Below, in pieces: positions 47,909 to 56,218 of a stretch of 64,000 nucleotides of DNA. Position 1 is the first letter of the stretch. Every line of letters starts with the position of its first letter. The stretch spans positions 1 to 64,000 of the forward strand of contig JALONL010000012.1 in assembly GCA_025454955.1 (NCBI GenBank), written 5' to 3'. The stretch comes from Bacteroidia bacterium (GTDB lineage Bacteria; Bacteroidota; Bacteroidia; Palsa-965). Below the pieces are notes generated by a model. That model saw only the letters and a program-made list of their open reading frames with translations. It searched no databases and was not told the origin of the DNA. The position numbers were made by a program, and so were the translations under genes.

Positions 47909-48334
47909 TTATTTCTGCTTTTTGGTTGTATCGGCAACCAGCGGGTAGGTGATTACTATTTTCTGCGGCGGTTCGAGCGATTCTTTGAGGTTCATATCGG
48001 CCGTGCGGCGGGCTACTTCCGATTGTTTGCTGATGAACATGAGATCGGATTTGGTAATGATGTAGGCCGAGCGGAGTTCTTTTATTTCGTTGGTAATGCG
48101 GTTGCTTTTGCGTATCTGTTCTTCGGCGTAGTAACCGTTTGCGATGTAGAGCAGCGTGATGAGCGTAACGAAGAAGATGAACGGCAGTGAGCGTATCACC
48201 GATTCGCGGGTGAGGAAAGAGCCGCTCATTACTGAGCCAACCGTGCGGACCACGCGGCCGGGCTTTGCCGTTCGGGCAGCCTTGCCAGCGGGTTGCTGTG
48301 CCTGCGGTTTTTCCTTTATCGTGTTCTTTGTCAT
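47909..48334 (-). CDS. ftsL: FtsL-like division protein
   Basis: A 141-residue bitopic protein with a basic cytoplasmic N-terminus (about 1-45), one membrane helix (LPFIFFVTLITLLYIANGYY) and a short periplasmic coiled-coil-like part (SNRITNEIKELRSAYIITKSDLMFISKQSEV). The size, topology and position between rsmH and ftsI identify it as FtsL, which is poorly conserved in sequence. It overlaps rsmH by four bases. Confidence 0.85.
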   Translation of the reverse strand: MTKNTIKEKPQAQQPAGKAARTAKPGRVVRTVGSVMSGSFLTRESVIRSLPFIFFVTLITLLYIANGYYAEEQIRKSNRITNEIKELRSAYIITKSDLMFISKQSEVARRTADMNLKESLEPPQKIVITYPLVADTTKKQK

Positions 48335-49248
48335 GCCGCCGGTTGCGGTTTTTCTGCGATTCTCAATTTTGCGCTGCGTGAGCGCGGATTTTCTTCCAAT
48401 TCTTCTTCGCCCGGAGTTACCGGCTTTCGGTTTACCGGTTCGAGGGGGCGGATGAGATTTCCGTAGAAATCTTTTTCGGCTTCATCGTCGAAATTGCCGG
48501 TGCGGAAAAAGTGTTTCACCAACCGGTCTTCGAGCGAGTGATAGCTTATTACCGCAATCCGTCCGCCGGGCTTCAGCACTTCTGCCGACTGTGTGAGCAG
48601 GGCTTTGAGTGCTTCGAGTTCGCCGTTTACCTCGATTCGCAGGGCCTGAAACACCTGAGCGAGATATTGATTTTCGCGGCCACGTTTCATGCACGGGGCT
48701 ATTGCCGTTTTGAGCTGTGCAATGGTGGCAATGGCTTCTTCGCTGCGGGCCTGTACAATGCGTCGGGCAAGCTGTGCGGCATTGTCCACTTCGCCATACT
48801 GGCGGAATATGCTGCGGAGCTGCACTTCGTCGCTTGCGGCCAGCACATCGGCGGCTGTGAGCGGTTGTGCCTGGCTCATGCGCATATCGAGCGGGCCATC
48901 GAAGCGGGTGGAAAAACCACGCTCGGCCACATCAAACTGATGCGACGACACACCCAGATCGGCCAGCAAACCATCAATGGCTGCAATGCCGTGCAGGCGG
49001 AGGAAGTTTTTCAGGTACCTGAAATTCTGCCTCACCAGCGTAAAGCGGGCATCGTCTATCACATTGGCTTCGGCATCGGCATCCTGATCGAAAGCCAGCA
49101 AACGGCCGTTTTCATTCAGTTGCTCCAGTATGCCCCGCGAGTGTCCGCCACCGCCAAAGGTGACATCCACATACACCCCATCGGGACGGATGGCCAGCGC
49201 CTCCAGACTCTCATGGAAAAGAACGGGTTTATGGTAGCTCAACATCAT
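48331..49248 (-). CDS. rsmH: 16S rRNA (cytosine(1402)-N(4))-methyltransferase RsmH
   Basis: A 305-residue SAM-dependent methyltransferase modifying C1402 of 16S rRNA. Conserved elements are HKPVLFHESLEAL, the SAM loop VDVTFGGGGHSRGIL, DGLLADLGVSSHQFD, ERGFSTRFDGPLDMRM, and ISYHSLEDRLVKHFFR near the C-terminus. It overlaps mraZ by 20 bases and ftsL by four. It has the standard place in the cluster. Confidence 0.96.
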   Translation of the reverse strand: MMLSYHKPVLFHESLEALAIRPDGVYVDVTFGGGGHSRGILEQLNENGRLLAFDQDADAEANVIDDARFTLVRQNFRYLKNFLRLHGIAAIDGLLADLGVSSHQFDVAERGFSTRFDGPLDMRMSQAQPLTAADVLAASDEVQLRSIFRQYGEVDNAAQLARRIVQARSEEAIATIAQLKTAIAPCMKRGRENQYLAQVFQALRIEVNGELEALKALLTQSAEVLKPGGRIAVISYHSLEDRLVKHFFRTGNFDDEAEKDFYGNLIRPLEPVNRKPVTPGEEELEENPRSRSAKLRIAEKPQPAA

Positions 49249-49708
49249 CGTTACGGTTACCCATGCTGCCCATTACTTCTTCGGCCAGATCGCCGAAGTC
49301 GATTGAAGGATCGTTGATAGCCTGCTCGTAGCGGTCTTTATCCCAGATCTCAATCATGTTTACCGCTGCCGACATAACGATGTTTTTTGAGATTCCTCCA
49401 AACGTCATCAGGTCTTTAGGCAGCAACAAACGGCCGGTATTATCCAGCTCAACGGGCTTCACACCGGCGTTAAACATGCGGATGAAGTCAACATTTTTCT
49501 TTTTGAAGCGGTTCAGCTTGTTTACATCCTTCACCATGGCTGTCCACTCGTCCATCGAGTAGAGTTCAAGGCATTTCTGAAACACACTGCGCTTCACCAC
49601 AAAACCCTTGTCCAGCACAGGCTGCAACTGCTTTTTGAACGCAGAAGGGAGCAGCAAACGCCCCTTTGCATCCAAACTGCATTCATACACGCCAATGAGA
49701 TTCAACAT
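49229..49708 (-). CDS. mraZ: Transcriptional regulator MraZ
   Basis: A 159-residue protein with two AbrB-like halves; the signatures are YECSLDAKGRLLLPSAFKKQL and VELDNTGRLLLPKDLM. MraZ binds GTGGG-type repeats upstream of its own gene and represses the cluster. The start at 49708 (MLNLIGVYECSLDAKG) is the family start; an upstream in-frame ATG would run into the operator. Three CCCCAC boxes 10 bp apart (GTGGGG on the minus strand) lie 41-66 bases upstream. Confidence 0.94.
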   Translation of the reverse strand: MLNLIGVYECSLDAKGRLLLPSAFKKQLQPVLDKGFVVKRSVFQKCLELYSMDEWTAMVKDVNKLNRFKKKNVDFIRMFNAGVKPVELDNTGRLLLPKDLMTFGGISKNIVMSAAVNMIEIWDKDRYEQAINDPSIDFGDLAEEVMGSMGNRNDDVELP

Positions 49709-49748
49709 GAGTTTTCTGGTTTTCAGAACTGCAAAATAGCGGAATCTT

Positions 49749-49795
49749 CCCCACATTTCCCCACTTTACCCCACTTTTGTTGAAAACTTTCCCAC
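49749..49795 (-). promoter_or_regulatory. MraZ operator boxes upstream of mraZ
   Basis: GTGGGG boxes on the minus strand lie at 49749-49754, 49759-49764 and 49769-49774, exactly 10 bp apart. A fourth GTGGG is at 49791-49795. They sit just upstream of a TATTTTG box (within 49732-49739) that resembles a -7 element, so bound MraZ would cover the promoter. The 10-bp phasing matches known MraZ sites (a GTGGG core repeated once per helix turn). Confidence 0.8.
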
Positions 49796-49799
49796 AAAC

Positions 49800-50346
49800 C
49801 CCGGAAATTGGCCTGGTAATTAACAATTGAAGGTTAACTAAATAGCTTATTTCATGTTAATTACAACAGAAAGCAGCTTCGAAAAACCGGTGGGAGAATT
49901 TTGGAGAAGGTTGAAAATTCCGGAGATACTCTTTTATTTCCAAAAACAGGAATTAGTATAAAATTATATTTCTCAAAGGATTCAAAAAAAATCAATTATT
50001 ACATGATTTTCAATTTATTATAAATTATAATACACAGCTATTAAATTTAATTAATAAAATAGATAATGGATCAAAAACTATTTTTTGGCAGGAAACTTTG
50101 AACAAGTAATAAAATATTGAAAACCAGCATTATATAAAAATATTATACAGGTATCAATTTTGTCCGGTGGGAAATGGTGGGAGAGATTACCGGGAAAATC
50201 GAATTACTCAAACCCGGCAAAAAAGAGATTGTGAATCAAGACAGGTAGTAATGCGCGGGTATTTCTGCGCGATTTTCGGGGTTTATCAACAGACACTGAA
50301 TTTTTCAGCAAAGAGCAAATATGTTAGCACCACCAACACCTTACTC
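49800..50346. other. AT-rich intergenic region with distal MraZ-like boxes
   Basis: This gap lies between divergent mraZ and the gene at 50347. From about 49930 to 50160 it is strongly AT-rich. A single GTGGGA occurs at 49890-49895, and a pair of plus-strand GTGGGA boxes at 50167-50172 and 50177-50182 shows the same 10-bp spacing as the mraZ operator. No gene is supported, and no DnaA-box cluster was seen that would suggest an origin. Confidence 0.55.
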
Positions 50347-51867
50347 ATGAAAACTACATTTTTATCTTTCCTTCTCTGTGCCGGATTTATTCTGGCCATT
50401 TCGCAACCCTCGTGCAGCGGCGGCAAAACCGAAACCACTTCGTCCACCACTACACCACTCACACCTGCACTCACCTGGAATGTTCCGGTTGATTTGCCCG
50501 ACTCGCCTGCCACACAGGTTCAGTTTACAATATTCGGATGGCAATCGTTTATTGCGCTCAACTGGCCTGCAAGGCTCGACCAGCGCGGTTTGCCTGATAC
50601 CACAAAAGCATTCGGCGCAGACTTTCCTACTGTTTGGGAAACATTCAAAAACAAGCAGCAAACCTTTCCCTCAAACGCATCGGATCCTGGTCCCTGGAAC
50701 ACCTTAGGACAAAATTTTACAACTAAACGTCTGGGCAGTTTCTCAAAAATCAGCAATCCGTTAGTAATTCCTGTGGATACCAACGGCGCAAATACCGGCG
50801 GTTTTCCCGGCGAGTTTGATCAGGCCGACGGTAATTATCCACTCATCGATCAGGACTCCAATTTTGTGACGTACGAAATTCTCGTCAACCAGTCGGAATA
50901 TGAATACGTGCGCAGTACCGGCTACTACAACGGTTACAACCAGAAAGTGGATGTAAGCGATTCGGCATTTGTAATTCCGCCCAAAGGCCCAAACTCAGAT
51001 GCAGACACAGCGCTCATGAGCACGCTTCCTCCGCAGGCCCGTTACGGTGCTACCGAACTCAAAGCCGCGTGGCGTGTAATTCCCAAAGACATGCCAGCCT
51101 CGCAGCGTGCGCGCTACTTTAAACGTCTGGCCATACGCGATCTGCCCGGCGGCCTTACCGATACGGTGGAGCTTGGTCTTGTGGGCCTGCACATTCTCCG
51201 CCTCACCCGCTCCACGCACAACACCTGGTTCTGGGCCACGTTTGAGCATGTGGACAACGACACCATCATGCCTTCGTATGGCGGCACTCCGCCGGCCACA
51301 CCCACCTTTAATCCGGGCCCGTCAGGCACACCTGCTCCGCCCTATCCGGCAGGATTCTGCTACAACACCACCAACTGCAGTACAACCGGTTTGCCCCCGC
51401 AAATTTCGGCCACACAGCAAGGACTGCCTGCACTTCCGCCGGTCAATGTATCGCGCATTACACCCATCGATCAGTTGGTTGACTCGCTCAATCAGGTTTA
51501 CAAAGCCCTGTTCAGCGGCACGGTGTGGCAGTACTATCGTATGATTGGTGTGCTTAATCAGGTGCCCACCGGCAACAGCAATACGGCTGTGCCTAATGCT
51601 CCCGGTGTGTTTGTAAATGCATTTCCGCTGCCCAATATCACTATGGAAACCTATGCCCAGACTAATTATAGCAGCAACGTATTTGCATCGAACTGCGTAA
51701 GCTGCCACGGCTTTGGCTTCCCGCAGTATTTCACTGCCGACCAAGCTTTTGCCCAACAGGAATACCAGATTTTCACTTTCCTGCTTGGCGATGCCGCATC
51801 AGATTCGCTGATCGCACGCAAGCCACGTTCAAAACGCATTGGCGAGGCTGAGAAACCTAAGAAATAA
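50347..51867 (+). CDS. Lipoprotein with a single c-type haem motif
   Basis: A 506-residue exported protein. The start at 50347 is chosen for its lipoprotein signal peptide (MKTTFLSFLLCAGFILAIS, lipobox near SQPSC). The chain is rich in Pro, Thr and Asn, with stretches such as FTIFGWQSFIALNWPA and RYGATELKAAWRVIPKDM. Near the C-terminus is one haem-binding motif, CVSCH (450-454). This suggests a redox protein on the outer membrane, although no partner is encoded nearby. I do not recognise the family beyond a cytochrome-like end. A strong hairpin terminator follows. Confidence 0.75.
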   Translation: MKTTFLSFLLCAGFILAISQPSCSGGKTETTSSTTTPLTPALTWNVPVDLPDSPATQVQFTIFGWQSFIALNWPARLDQRGLPDTTKAFGADFPTVWETFKNKQQTFPSNASDPGPWNTLGQNFTTKRLGSFSKISNPLVIPVDTNGANTGGFPGEFDQADGNYPLIDQDSNFVTYEILVNQSEYEYVRSTGYYNGYNQKVDVSDSAFVIPPKGPNSDADTALMSTLPPQARYGATELKAAWRVIPKDMPASQRARYFKRLAIRDLPGGLTDTVELGLVGLHILRLTRSTHNTWFWATFEHVDNDTIMPSYGGTPPATPTFNPGPSGTPAPPYPAGFCYNTTNCSTTGLPPQISATQQGLPALPPVNVSRITPIDQLVDSLNQVYKALFSGTVWQYYRMIGVLNQVPTGNSNTAVPNAPGVFVNAFPLPNITMETYAQTNYSSNVFASNCVSCHGFGFPQYFTADQAFAQQEYQIFTFLLGDAASDSLIARKPRSKRIGEAEKPKK

Positions 51868-51893
51868 ACGCTTTTTGTTTGGTTAACTGCTCG

Positions 51894-51947
51894 GGGCGGC
51901 TTTACCTGTTGATTTCGATAAGATCAATCAACAGGCTGAAGCCGCCC
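51894..51947 (+). terminator. Long terminator hairpin after the 50347 gene
   Basis: GGGCGGCTT pairs with AAGCCGCCC, and the inner CCTGTTGAT pairs with ATCAACAGG-type sequence, interrupted by small bulges. TTTT follows about ten bases later. Confidence 0.65.
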
Positions 51948-51972
51948 TGTATGCTGTTTTCAAAACGCTGCG

Positions 51973-51980
51973 TACCTTTG
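51973..51980 (+). promoter_or_regulatory. TAnnTTTG box before the glsA-like gene
   Basis: TACCTTTG lies five bases before the start codon at 51986. No -33 TTTG is visible. This is a tentative short-leader promoter. Confidence 0.35.
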
Positions 51981-51985
51981 GGCCA

Positions 51986-52846
51986 ATGGCTGAGAAGTTT
52001 ATCGACATTGAAAAGATTATTGCTTCCAAAAATCCCCGGCTGCTTAAATGGCTGCCGGGATTTTTGCTGCGTTACATAAAACGCATTCTGCACGAAAACG
52101 ATGTAAATGCGTTTATGGCCCAAAACGGCCACCTGAAAAACTTCGAGTTTGTGCGCGCCGTGCTGAAAGAGTTTGGCGTTACACTGGTGGTGAAAGGCCT
52201 CGAAAATATTCCCGCTTCGGGCAAATGTATTATCGCGGCCAATCACCCGCTGGGCGGATTGGACGGATTGGCTCTCATGGAAGCTGCCGGACAAAAACGT
52301 CCCGATATTCAGTTTCTGGTGAATGATATACTCATGAACCTGAAAAGTCTCGACGATTTGTTTGTGCCGGTAAACAAACACGGTGCGCAGTATGCAATGG
52401 ATTCGATCAACAAAGCATACGCGTCTGACAGGCCCGTGCTTATTTTCCCGGCCGGGCTGGTTTCGCGCAAGCAGGACAATGGTATTGAGGACCTGATATG
52501 GAAGAAATCATTCATTACCCAGTCGCAGCGCAATGAGTCGCCCATTGTGCCCACGTTTATTGAAGGGCGCAACTCCAATTTCTTTTACAACATAGAGGTG
52601 TGGCGGCGCAGATTGGGCATTAAGGCCAATATTGGAATGTTTTACCTGGTGGATGAGATGTATAAGCAGAAAGGCAAAACAATTACAATTATATTTGGCA
52701 AACCGGTGATGCCCGAAACCCTCAGTACCGATGTGAACCCGATTGAATGGTCGGCACGCATAAAAGCGCATGTGTATGCCATCGGGAGCGGGAAACATGA
52801 ACTTGAGTTTCAGCCATCGGCACCCACACAAAACGCTTCTGCATGA
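51986..52846 (+). CDS. glsA: Lysophospholipid-type O-acyltransferase (GlsA-like)
   Basis: A 286-residue PlsC-superfamily acyltransferase. The catalytic motif is NHPLGGLDG, where His87 and Asp93 are five rather than four residues apart, as I recall for the hemolysin-associated subgroup. Later FPAGLVSRK and VPTFIEGRNSNFFYN fit the acyl-acceptor motifs. With the overlapping downstream GNAT gene it forms the pair that in Bacteroides makes glycine (serinoglycine-type) lipids: the N-acyltransferase makes the mono-acyl amino acid and this enzyme adds the second chain. The symbol is by analogy with that pair. Confidence 0.75.
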   Translation: MAEKFIDIEKIIASKNPRLLKWLPGFLLRYIKRILHENDVNAFMAQNGHLKNFEFVRAVLKEFGVTLVVKGLENIPASGKCIIAANHPLGGLDGLALMEAAGQKRPDIQFLVNDILMNLKSLDDLFVPVNKHGAQYAMDSINKAYASDRPVLIFPAGLVSRKQDNGIEDLIWKKSFITQSQRNESPIVPTFIEGRNSNFFYNIEVWRRRLGIKANIGMFYLVDEMYKQKGKTITIIFGKPVMPETLSTDVNPIEWSARIKAHVYAIGSGKHELEFQPSAPTQNASA

Positions 52847-53784
52847 TGCAGCCCGTTATTCCGCCTGTTGACCGCGCTCTTATTGAGCAGGAACTCAACG
52901 AAAACACGTTTATCCGCCGCACCAACAATGGCGATAACCTCCTGTACATTGTAAACGTTCACAACGCGCCCCACACCGTGCGCGAAATTGGCCGCCTGCG
53001 CGAAGTAACATTCAGGGCCGCCGGCGGTGGCACCGGGCTCGACTGCGACCTCGACGAACTCGACACCTGCGAAAAATGCTACGAGCAGTTGCTGGTGTGG
53101 AATCCGACCGACCGCGAAATTGTGGGCGGCTACCGTTTCATTCGCTGCGCCGACGCACGCGAAGCCGATGGCAAATACAACCTCGCCACCATGGAGTTGT
53201 TTGCCTTCAGCCCGAAATTTGAAAACGAATACCTGCCCAAAACCATCGAACTCGGCCGCTCGTTTGTGCAGCCCGCCTACCAGCCTTCGGCCACCAACCG
53301 CAAAGGATTGTTTTCGCTCGATAACCTTTGGGATGGTCTGGGCGCATTAGTCATCGACAATCCCGACATCAGCTATTTCTTCGGCAAAGTAACCATGTAC
53401 CGCCACTACAATGTAACCGCCCGCGATTACATTCTGCACTTCATGGATCACTACTTTCCCGATACCGAAAATTTGGTGTGGCCTCACCGCCCCGTGCTGC
53501 GCAACACCCCCGTAAACGAACTCGAAGCCGAACTGACCGGACAGAATTACAAAGACGGTCACCGCATTCTCAACCAGCATGTACGCGCACTCGACGAAAA
53601 CATTCCCCCGCTCGTAAACGCCTACATGAACCTGAGTGCCACCATGCGCAACTTCGGCACCGCCATAAACGATCATTTCGGCGATGTGGACGAAACCGGT
53701 ATTCTCGTAACTATTGCCGATATTTACGACTCGAAAAAAGAACGGCATGTAAGCTCGTACCTGGCCGAAAAAAACAGCCGGTGA
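52843..53784 (+). CDS. glsB: GNAT-type amino-acid N-acyltransferase (GlsB-like)
   Basis: A 313-residue protein of the hemolysin/OlsB-type acyltransferase family. Recognisable parts are VREIGRLREVTFRAAGGGTG, CDLDELDTCEKCYEQLLVWN, EIVGGYRFIRC, ELGRSFVQPAYQ and YFFGKVTMYRHYN. By analogy with Bacteroides GlsB it N-acylates glycine with a 3-hydroxy fatty acid from acyl carrier protein. Its ATG overlaps the stop of the O-acyltransferase (ATGATG...), showing translational coupling. Two adjacent ATGs make the exact start uncertain by one codon. Confidence 0.78.
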   Translation: MMQPVIPPVDRALIEQELNENTFIRRTNNGDNLLYIVNVHNAPHTVREIGRLREVTFRAAGGGTGLDCDLDELDTCEKCYEQLLVWNPTDREIVGGYRFIRCADAREADGKYNLATMELFAFSPKFENEYLPKTIELGRSFVQPAYQPSATNRKGLFSLDNLWDGLGALVIDNPDISYFFGKVTMYRHYNVTARDYILHFMDHYFPDTENLVWPHRPVLRNTPVNELEAELTGQNYKDGHRILNQHVRALDENIPPLVNAYMNLSATMRNFGTAINDHFGDVDETGILVTIADIYDSKKERHVSSYLAEKNSR

Positions 53785-53837
53785 CTTTGGTTACATCCGC
53801 CGCCAAATGAGTTTACGTACTTCGTGCCTGTTACACC

Positions 53838-54710
53838 ATGAAAGAGTATTTCGATATTTTCTGGAACAGCACCGCCGGATACGGCTCATACCTCATTCAC
53901 GAAATCCTGCACCCTTCGTGGACTAATTATTTCTACTGGCTCATCGGCCTTTCGCTGGTGGTGTGGGCACTCGAACTGCTTTTTCCGTGGCGCACACAGC
54001 AAAAATCCATACGCGAGGATTTCTGGTTAGATGTGTTTTATATGTTTTTTAATTTTTTTCTTTTTTCGCTCATCGGGTTCAACGCAATTTCAATGGTGGG
54101 GGTGGAATTGTTCAACGATTTTATCGGCCTGTTTGGGTTAAAAAATATTGTGGCTTTTGAAATTGTGCACTGGCCGGTTTGGGCCAAACTGCTCACTCTT
54201 TTTGTGGTGCGCGATTTTGTGCAGTGGAATATTCACCGGCTCCTGCACCGTGTGCCGTGGCTGTGGGAAGTGCATAAAGTGCATCACTCGGTGCAGCAAA
54301 TGGGGTTTGCGGCGCACCTGCGCTATCACTGGATGGAAAATGTGGTGTACCGCACCCTCGAATACATTCCGCTGGCCATGATTGGTTTCGGTATTCAGGA
54401 TTTTCTGGTGGTGCATTTGTTTACGCTGGCTGTGGGGCATCTCAATCATGCCAATATTTACCTGCCGCTGGGGCCGCTCAAATACATTTTCAATTCGCCG
54501 CAAATGCACATCTGGCATCATGCCGAACATTGGCCCGAAAAGTATAAGTACGGCATCAACTTCGGGCTTACCCTCAGTGTGTGGGATTATCTTTTCGGCA
54601 CGGCCAGCATACCTTCGCCCGGGCGCGATATTCCGCTTGGGTTTGAGCGGGTGAAACAGTTTCCCAAAACCTTTCTCGGCCAGTTGCTTTACCCCTTTCG
54701 CCGCCGCTGA
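53838..54710 (+). CDS. Sterol desaturase/fatty acid hydroxylase-family protein
   Basis: A 290-residue integral membrane di-iron enzyme with about four helices. The histidine boxes are HRLLH, HKVHH, HLNHA and HIWHH (followed by AEHWPEKYKYGINFG), in family order. Such enzymes hydroxylate or desaturate lipids using O2. The position 53 bases after the glycine-lipid pair suggests a lipid-modifying role, possibly on the same lipids, but that is inference. Confidence 0.88.
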   Translation: MKEYFDIFWNSTAGYGSYLIHEILHPSWTNYFYWLIGLSLVVWALELLFPWRTQQKSIREDFWLDVFYMFFNFFLFSLIGFNAISMVGVELFNDFIGLFGLKNIVAFEIVHWPVWAKLLTLFVVRDFVQWNIHRLLHRVPWLWEVHKVHHSVQQMGFAAHLRYHWMENVVYRTLEYIPLAMIGFGIQDFLVVHLFTLAVGHLNHANIYLPLGPLKYIFNSPQMHIWHHAEHWPEKYKYGINFGLTLSVWDYLFGTASIPSPGRDIPLGFERVKQFPKTFLGQLLYPFRRR

Positions 54711-54731
54711 TTCACGTTCGGCAGCAAAGCC

Positions 54732-54739
54732 TATCTTTG
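54732..54739 (+). promoter_or_regulatory. TAnnTTTG box before engB
   Basis: TATCTTTG, an exact -7 match, ends four bases before the GTG start at 54744. No -33 TTTG is visible. This suggests a very short leader. Confidence 0.4.
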
Positions 54740-54743
54740 CGCT

Positions 54744-55337
54744 GTGAAAATTTCCTCAGCCGTTTACATTTCCAGCAATGCCGACGTAAAAAAATGCCCT
54801 CCGGCCGATAAGCCCGAGTTTGCATTCATTGGCCGCTCCAACGTGGGCAAATCGTCGCTCATCAATATGCTTTGCGGAATAAACGGACTGGCGCGTATTT
54901 CGGCCCGGCCGGGGAAAACGCAGATTATCAATCATTACCTTATCAACAAACACTGGTATTTGGTTGATCTTCCCGGCTATGGCTACGCCAAAGTATCGAA
55001 AGAAAAACGCGCCGGGTTTGATAAGATGATAAGCGGTTACATTCTGGGGCGTACCAATCTTATCTGTGTGTTTGTGCTGGTGGATATACGCATTCCTCCG
55101 CAGGAAATTGATCTTCTGTTTATGGGCAATCTGGCCGAGAATGGGATTCCATTCTGTATGGTATTTACCAAGGCCGATAAAATTGGCAAAACTGCGGTAA
55201 CCAAAGCCGTGGCCGATTATCAGCGCGAAATGCGTAAGGAGTGGGCGGAGCTTCCGGTTACGTTTATTACTTCTTCCGAAAAGGGGACGGGGCGTGATGA
55301 GGTGTTGAAGTTTATTGAAGAGAATAGTGTGTTGTAG
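54744..55337 (+). CDS. engB: Ribosome-biogenesis GTPase EngB (YihA/YsxC)
   Basis: A 197-residue GTPase needed for 50S subunit assembly. G1 is GRSNVGKSSLINML, the switch region ARISARPGKTQIINHYLIN, G3 LVDLPGYGYAKVSKE, G4 FTKADK and G5 TSSEKGTG. A GTG start is used at 54744, with the first residues KISSAVYISSNADVKKCP typical of the family. The length is normal. Confidence 0.95.
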   Translation: MKISSAVYISSNADVKKCPPADKPEFAFIGRSNVGKSSLINMLCGINGLARISARPGKTQIINHYLINKHWYLVDLPGYGYAKVSKEKRAGFDKMISGYILGRTNLICVFVLVDIRIPPQEIDLLFMGNLAENGIPFCMVFTKADKIGKTAVTKAVADYQREMRKEWAELPVTFITSSEKGTGRDEVLKFIEENSVL

Positions 55338-55542
55338 ATTTTTTTGGAGCGAACTATCTGGAGCAATTAAAAACGGCTTGGCTCCTGCTACCCGCTGCAA
55401 GTCCTCAGTAGTTTTTACATAAAAAGCAGCCTGCACCTTGCGGGCTTTCCGCGGGTATCAGGGCTGGAAATTCATTCCTTTCGTGCGTTGAAATACCTGT
55501 ATTCATGACGCTGTATTCCGCGCATCGTGCAATGCCTTGCAT
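55338..55542. other. Intergenic sequence before the satellite
   Basis: No gene, hairpin or repeat of note was seen in this stretch, apart from a lead-in of diverged satellite-like sequence from about 55500. Confidence 0.4.
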
Positions 55543-56218
55543 GGGTGTTCCGCATTCCGCGTATCACATTCTGCACGCCGTGCGATGCATCGCACGGCTG
55601 CGGGAATCCCGGGGTTCCCCCCGGAATCCGTGCGTTGGGGGATGCTTTAGGAGGGTGCGAGGGATTCGTGTATTTGAAGATGCTTTGCGCGGGTGCGGGG
55701 ATCGATGTGGAATCCGTGCGTTCAGGGATGTTTTGCGTGGGTGTTCCGCATTCCGCGTATCACATTCTGCACGCCGTGCGATGCCTCGCACGGCTACGGG
55801 AATCCGGGGGTTCCCCCCGGAATCCGTGCGTTGGAGAATGTTTCACGAGGGTGCGGGGGATTTGTGTGTTGTACGATGTTTCGCGTGGGTGCTGAGATCG
55901 ATGTGGAATCCGTGCGTTCGGGAGATGCTTTGCGCGGGTGTTCCGCATTCCGCGTATCACATTCTGCACGCCGTGCGATGCCTCGCACGGCTACGGGAAT
56001 CCGGGGGTTTCCCCCGGAATCCGTGCGGTGGAGGATGTTTCACGAGGGTGCGGGGGATTTGTGTGTTGGAGGATGCTTCACGAAGGTGCGAGGGATTCGT
56101 GTGTTGGATGATGTTTTGCATCGATGTGGGATCCGTGCGTTCGGGGATGCTTTGCGCGGGTGCGAGGATCGAGGTGGATCGTGCGTTCGAGGACGTTTCG
56201 CGCGGATGCGGGGCCCTT
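55543..56218. repeat. GC-rich satellite of about 196-bp units with hairpins
   Basis: Units beginning GGGTGTTCCGCATTCCGCGT start at 55543, 55739 and 55936 (196 and 197 bp apart) and decay into partial units up to about 56218. Each unit holds a strong hairpin. In the first it is a perfect 22-bp palindrome at 55577-55598 (GCCGTGCGATG and its complement). In the others GCCGTGCGA/TCGCACGGC has a four-base loop. A run of five or six Gs facing Cs (CCGGGGGTTCCCCCCGG) follows. Shorter internal repeats of GAATCCGTGCGTT(C/G)GG also recur. All three forward frames are open over long parts, which reflects composition rather than coding. Confidence 0.85.

Noticed and set aside
49930-50160. Replication origin
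   Set aside because: The stretch is AT-rich, but no cluster of DnaA boxes and no dnaA, gidA or parAB neighbours were seen.
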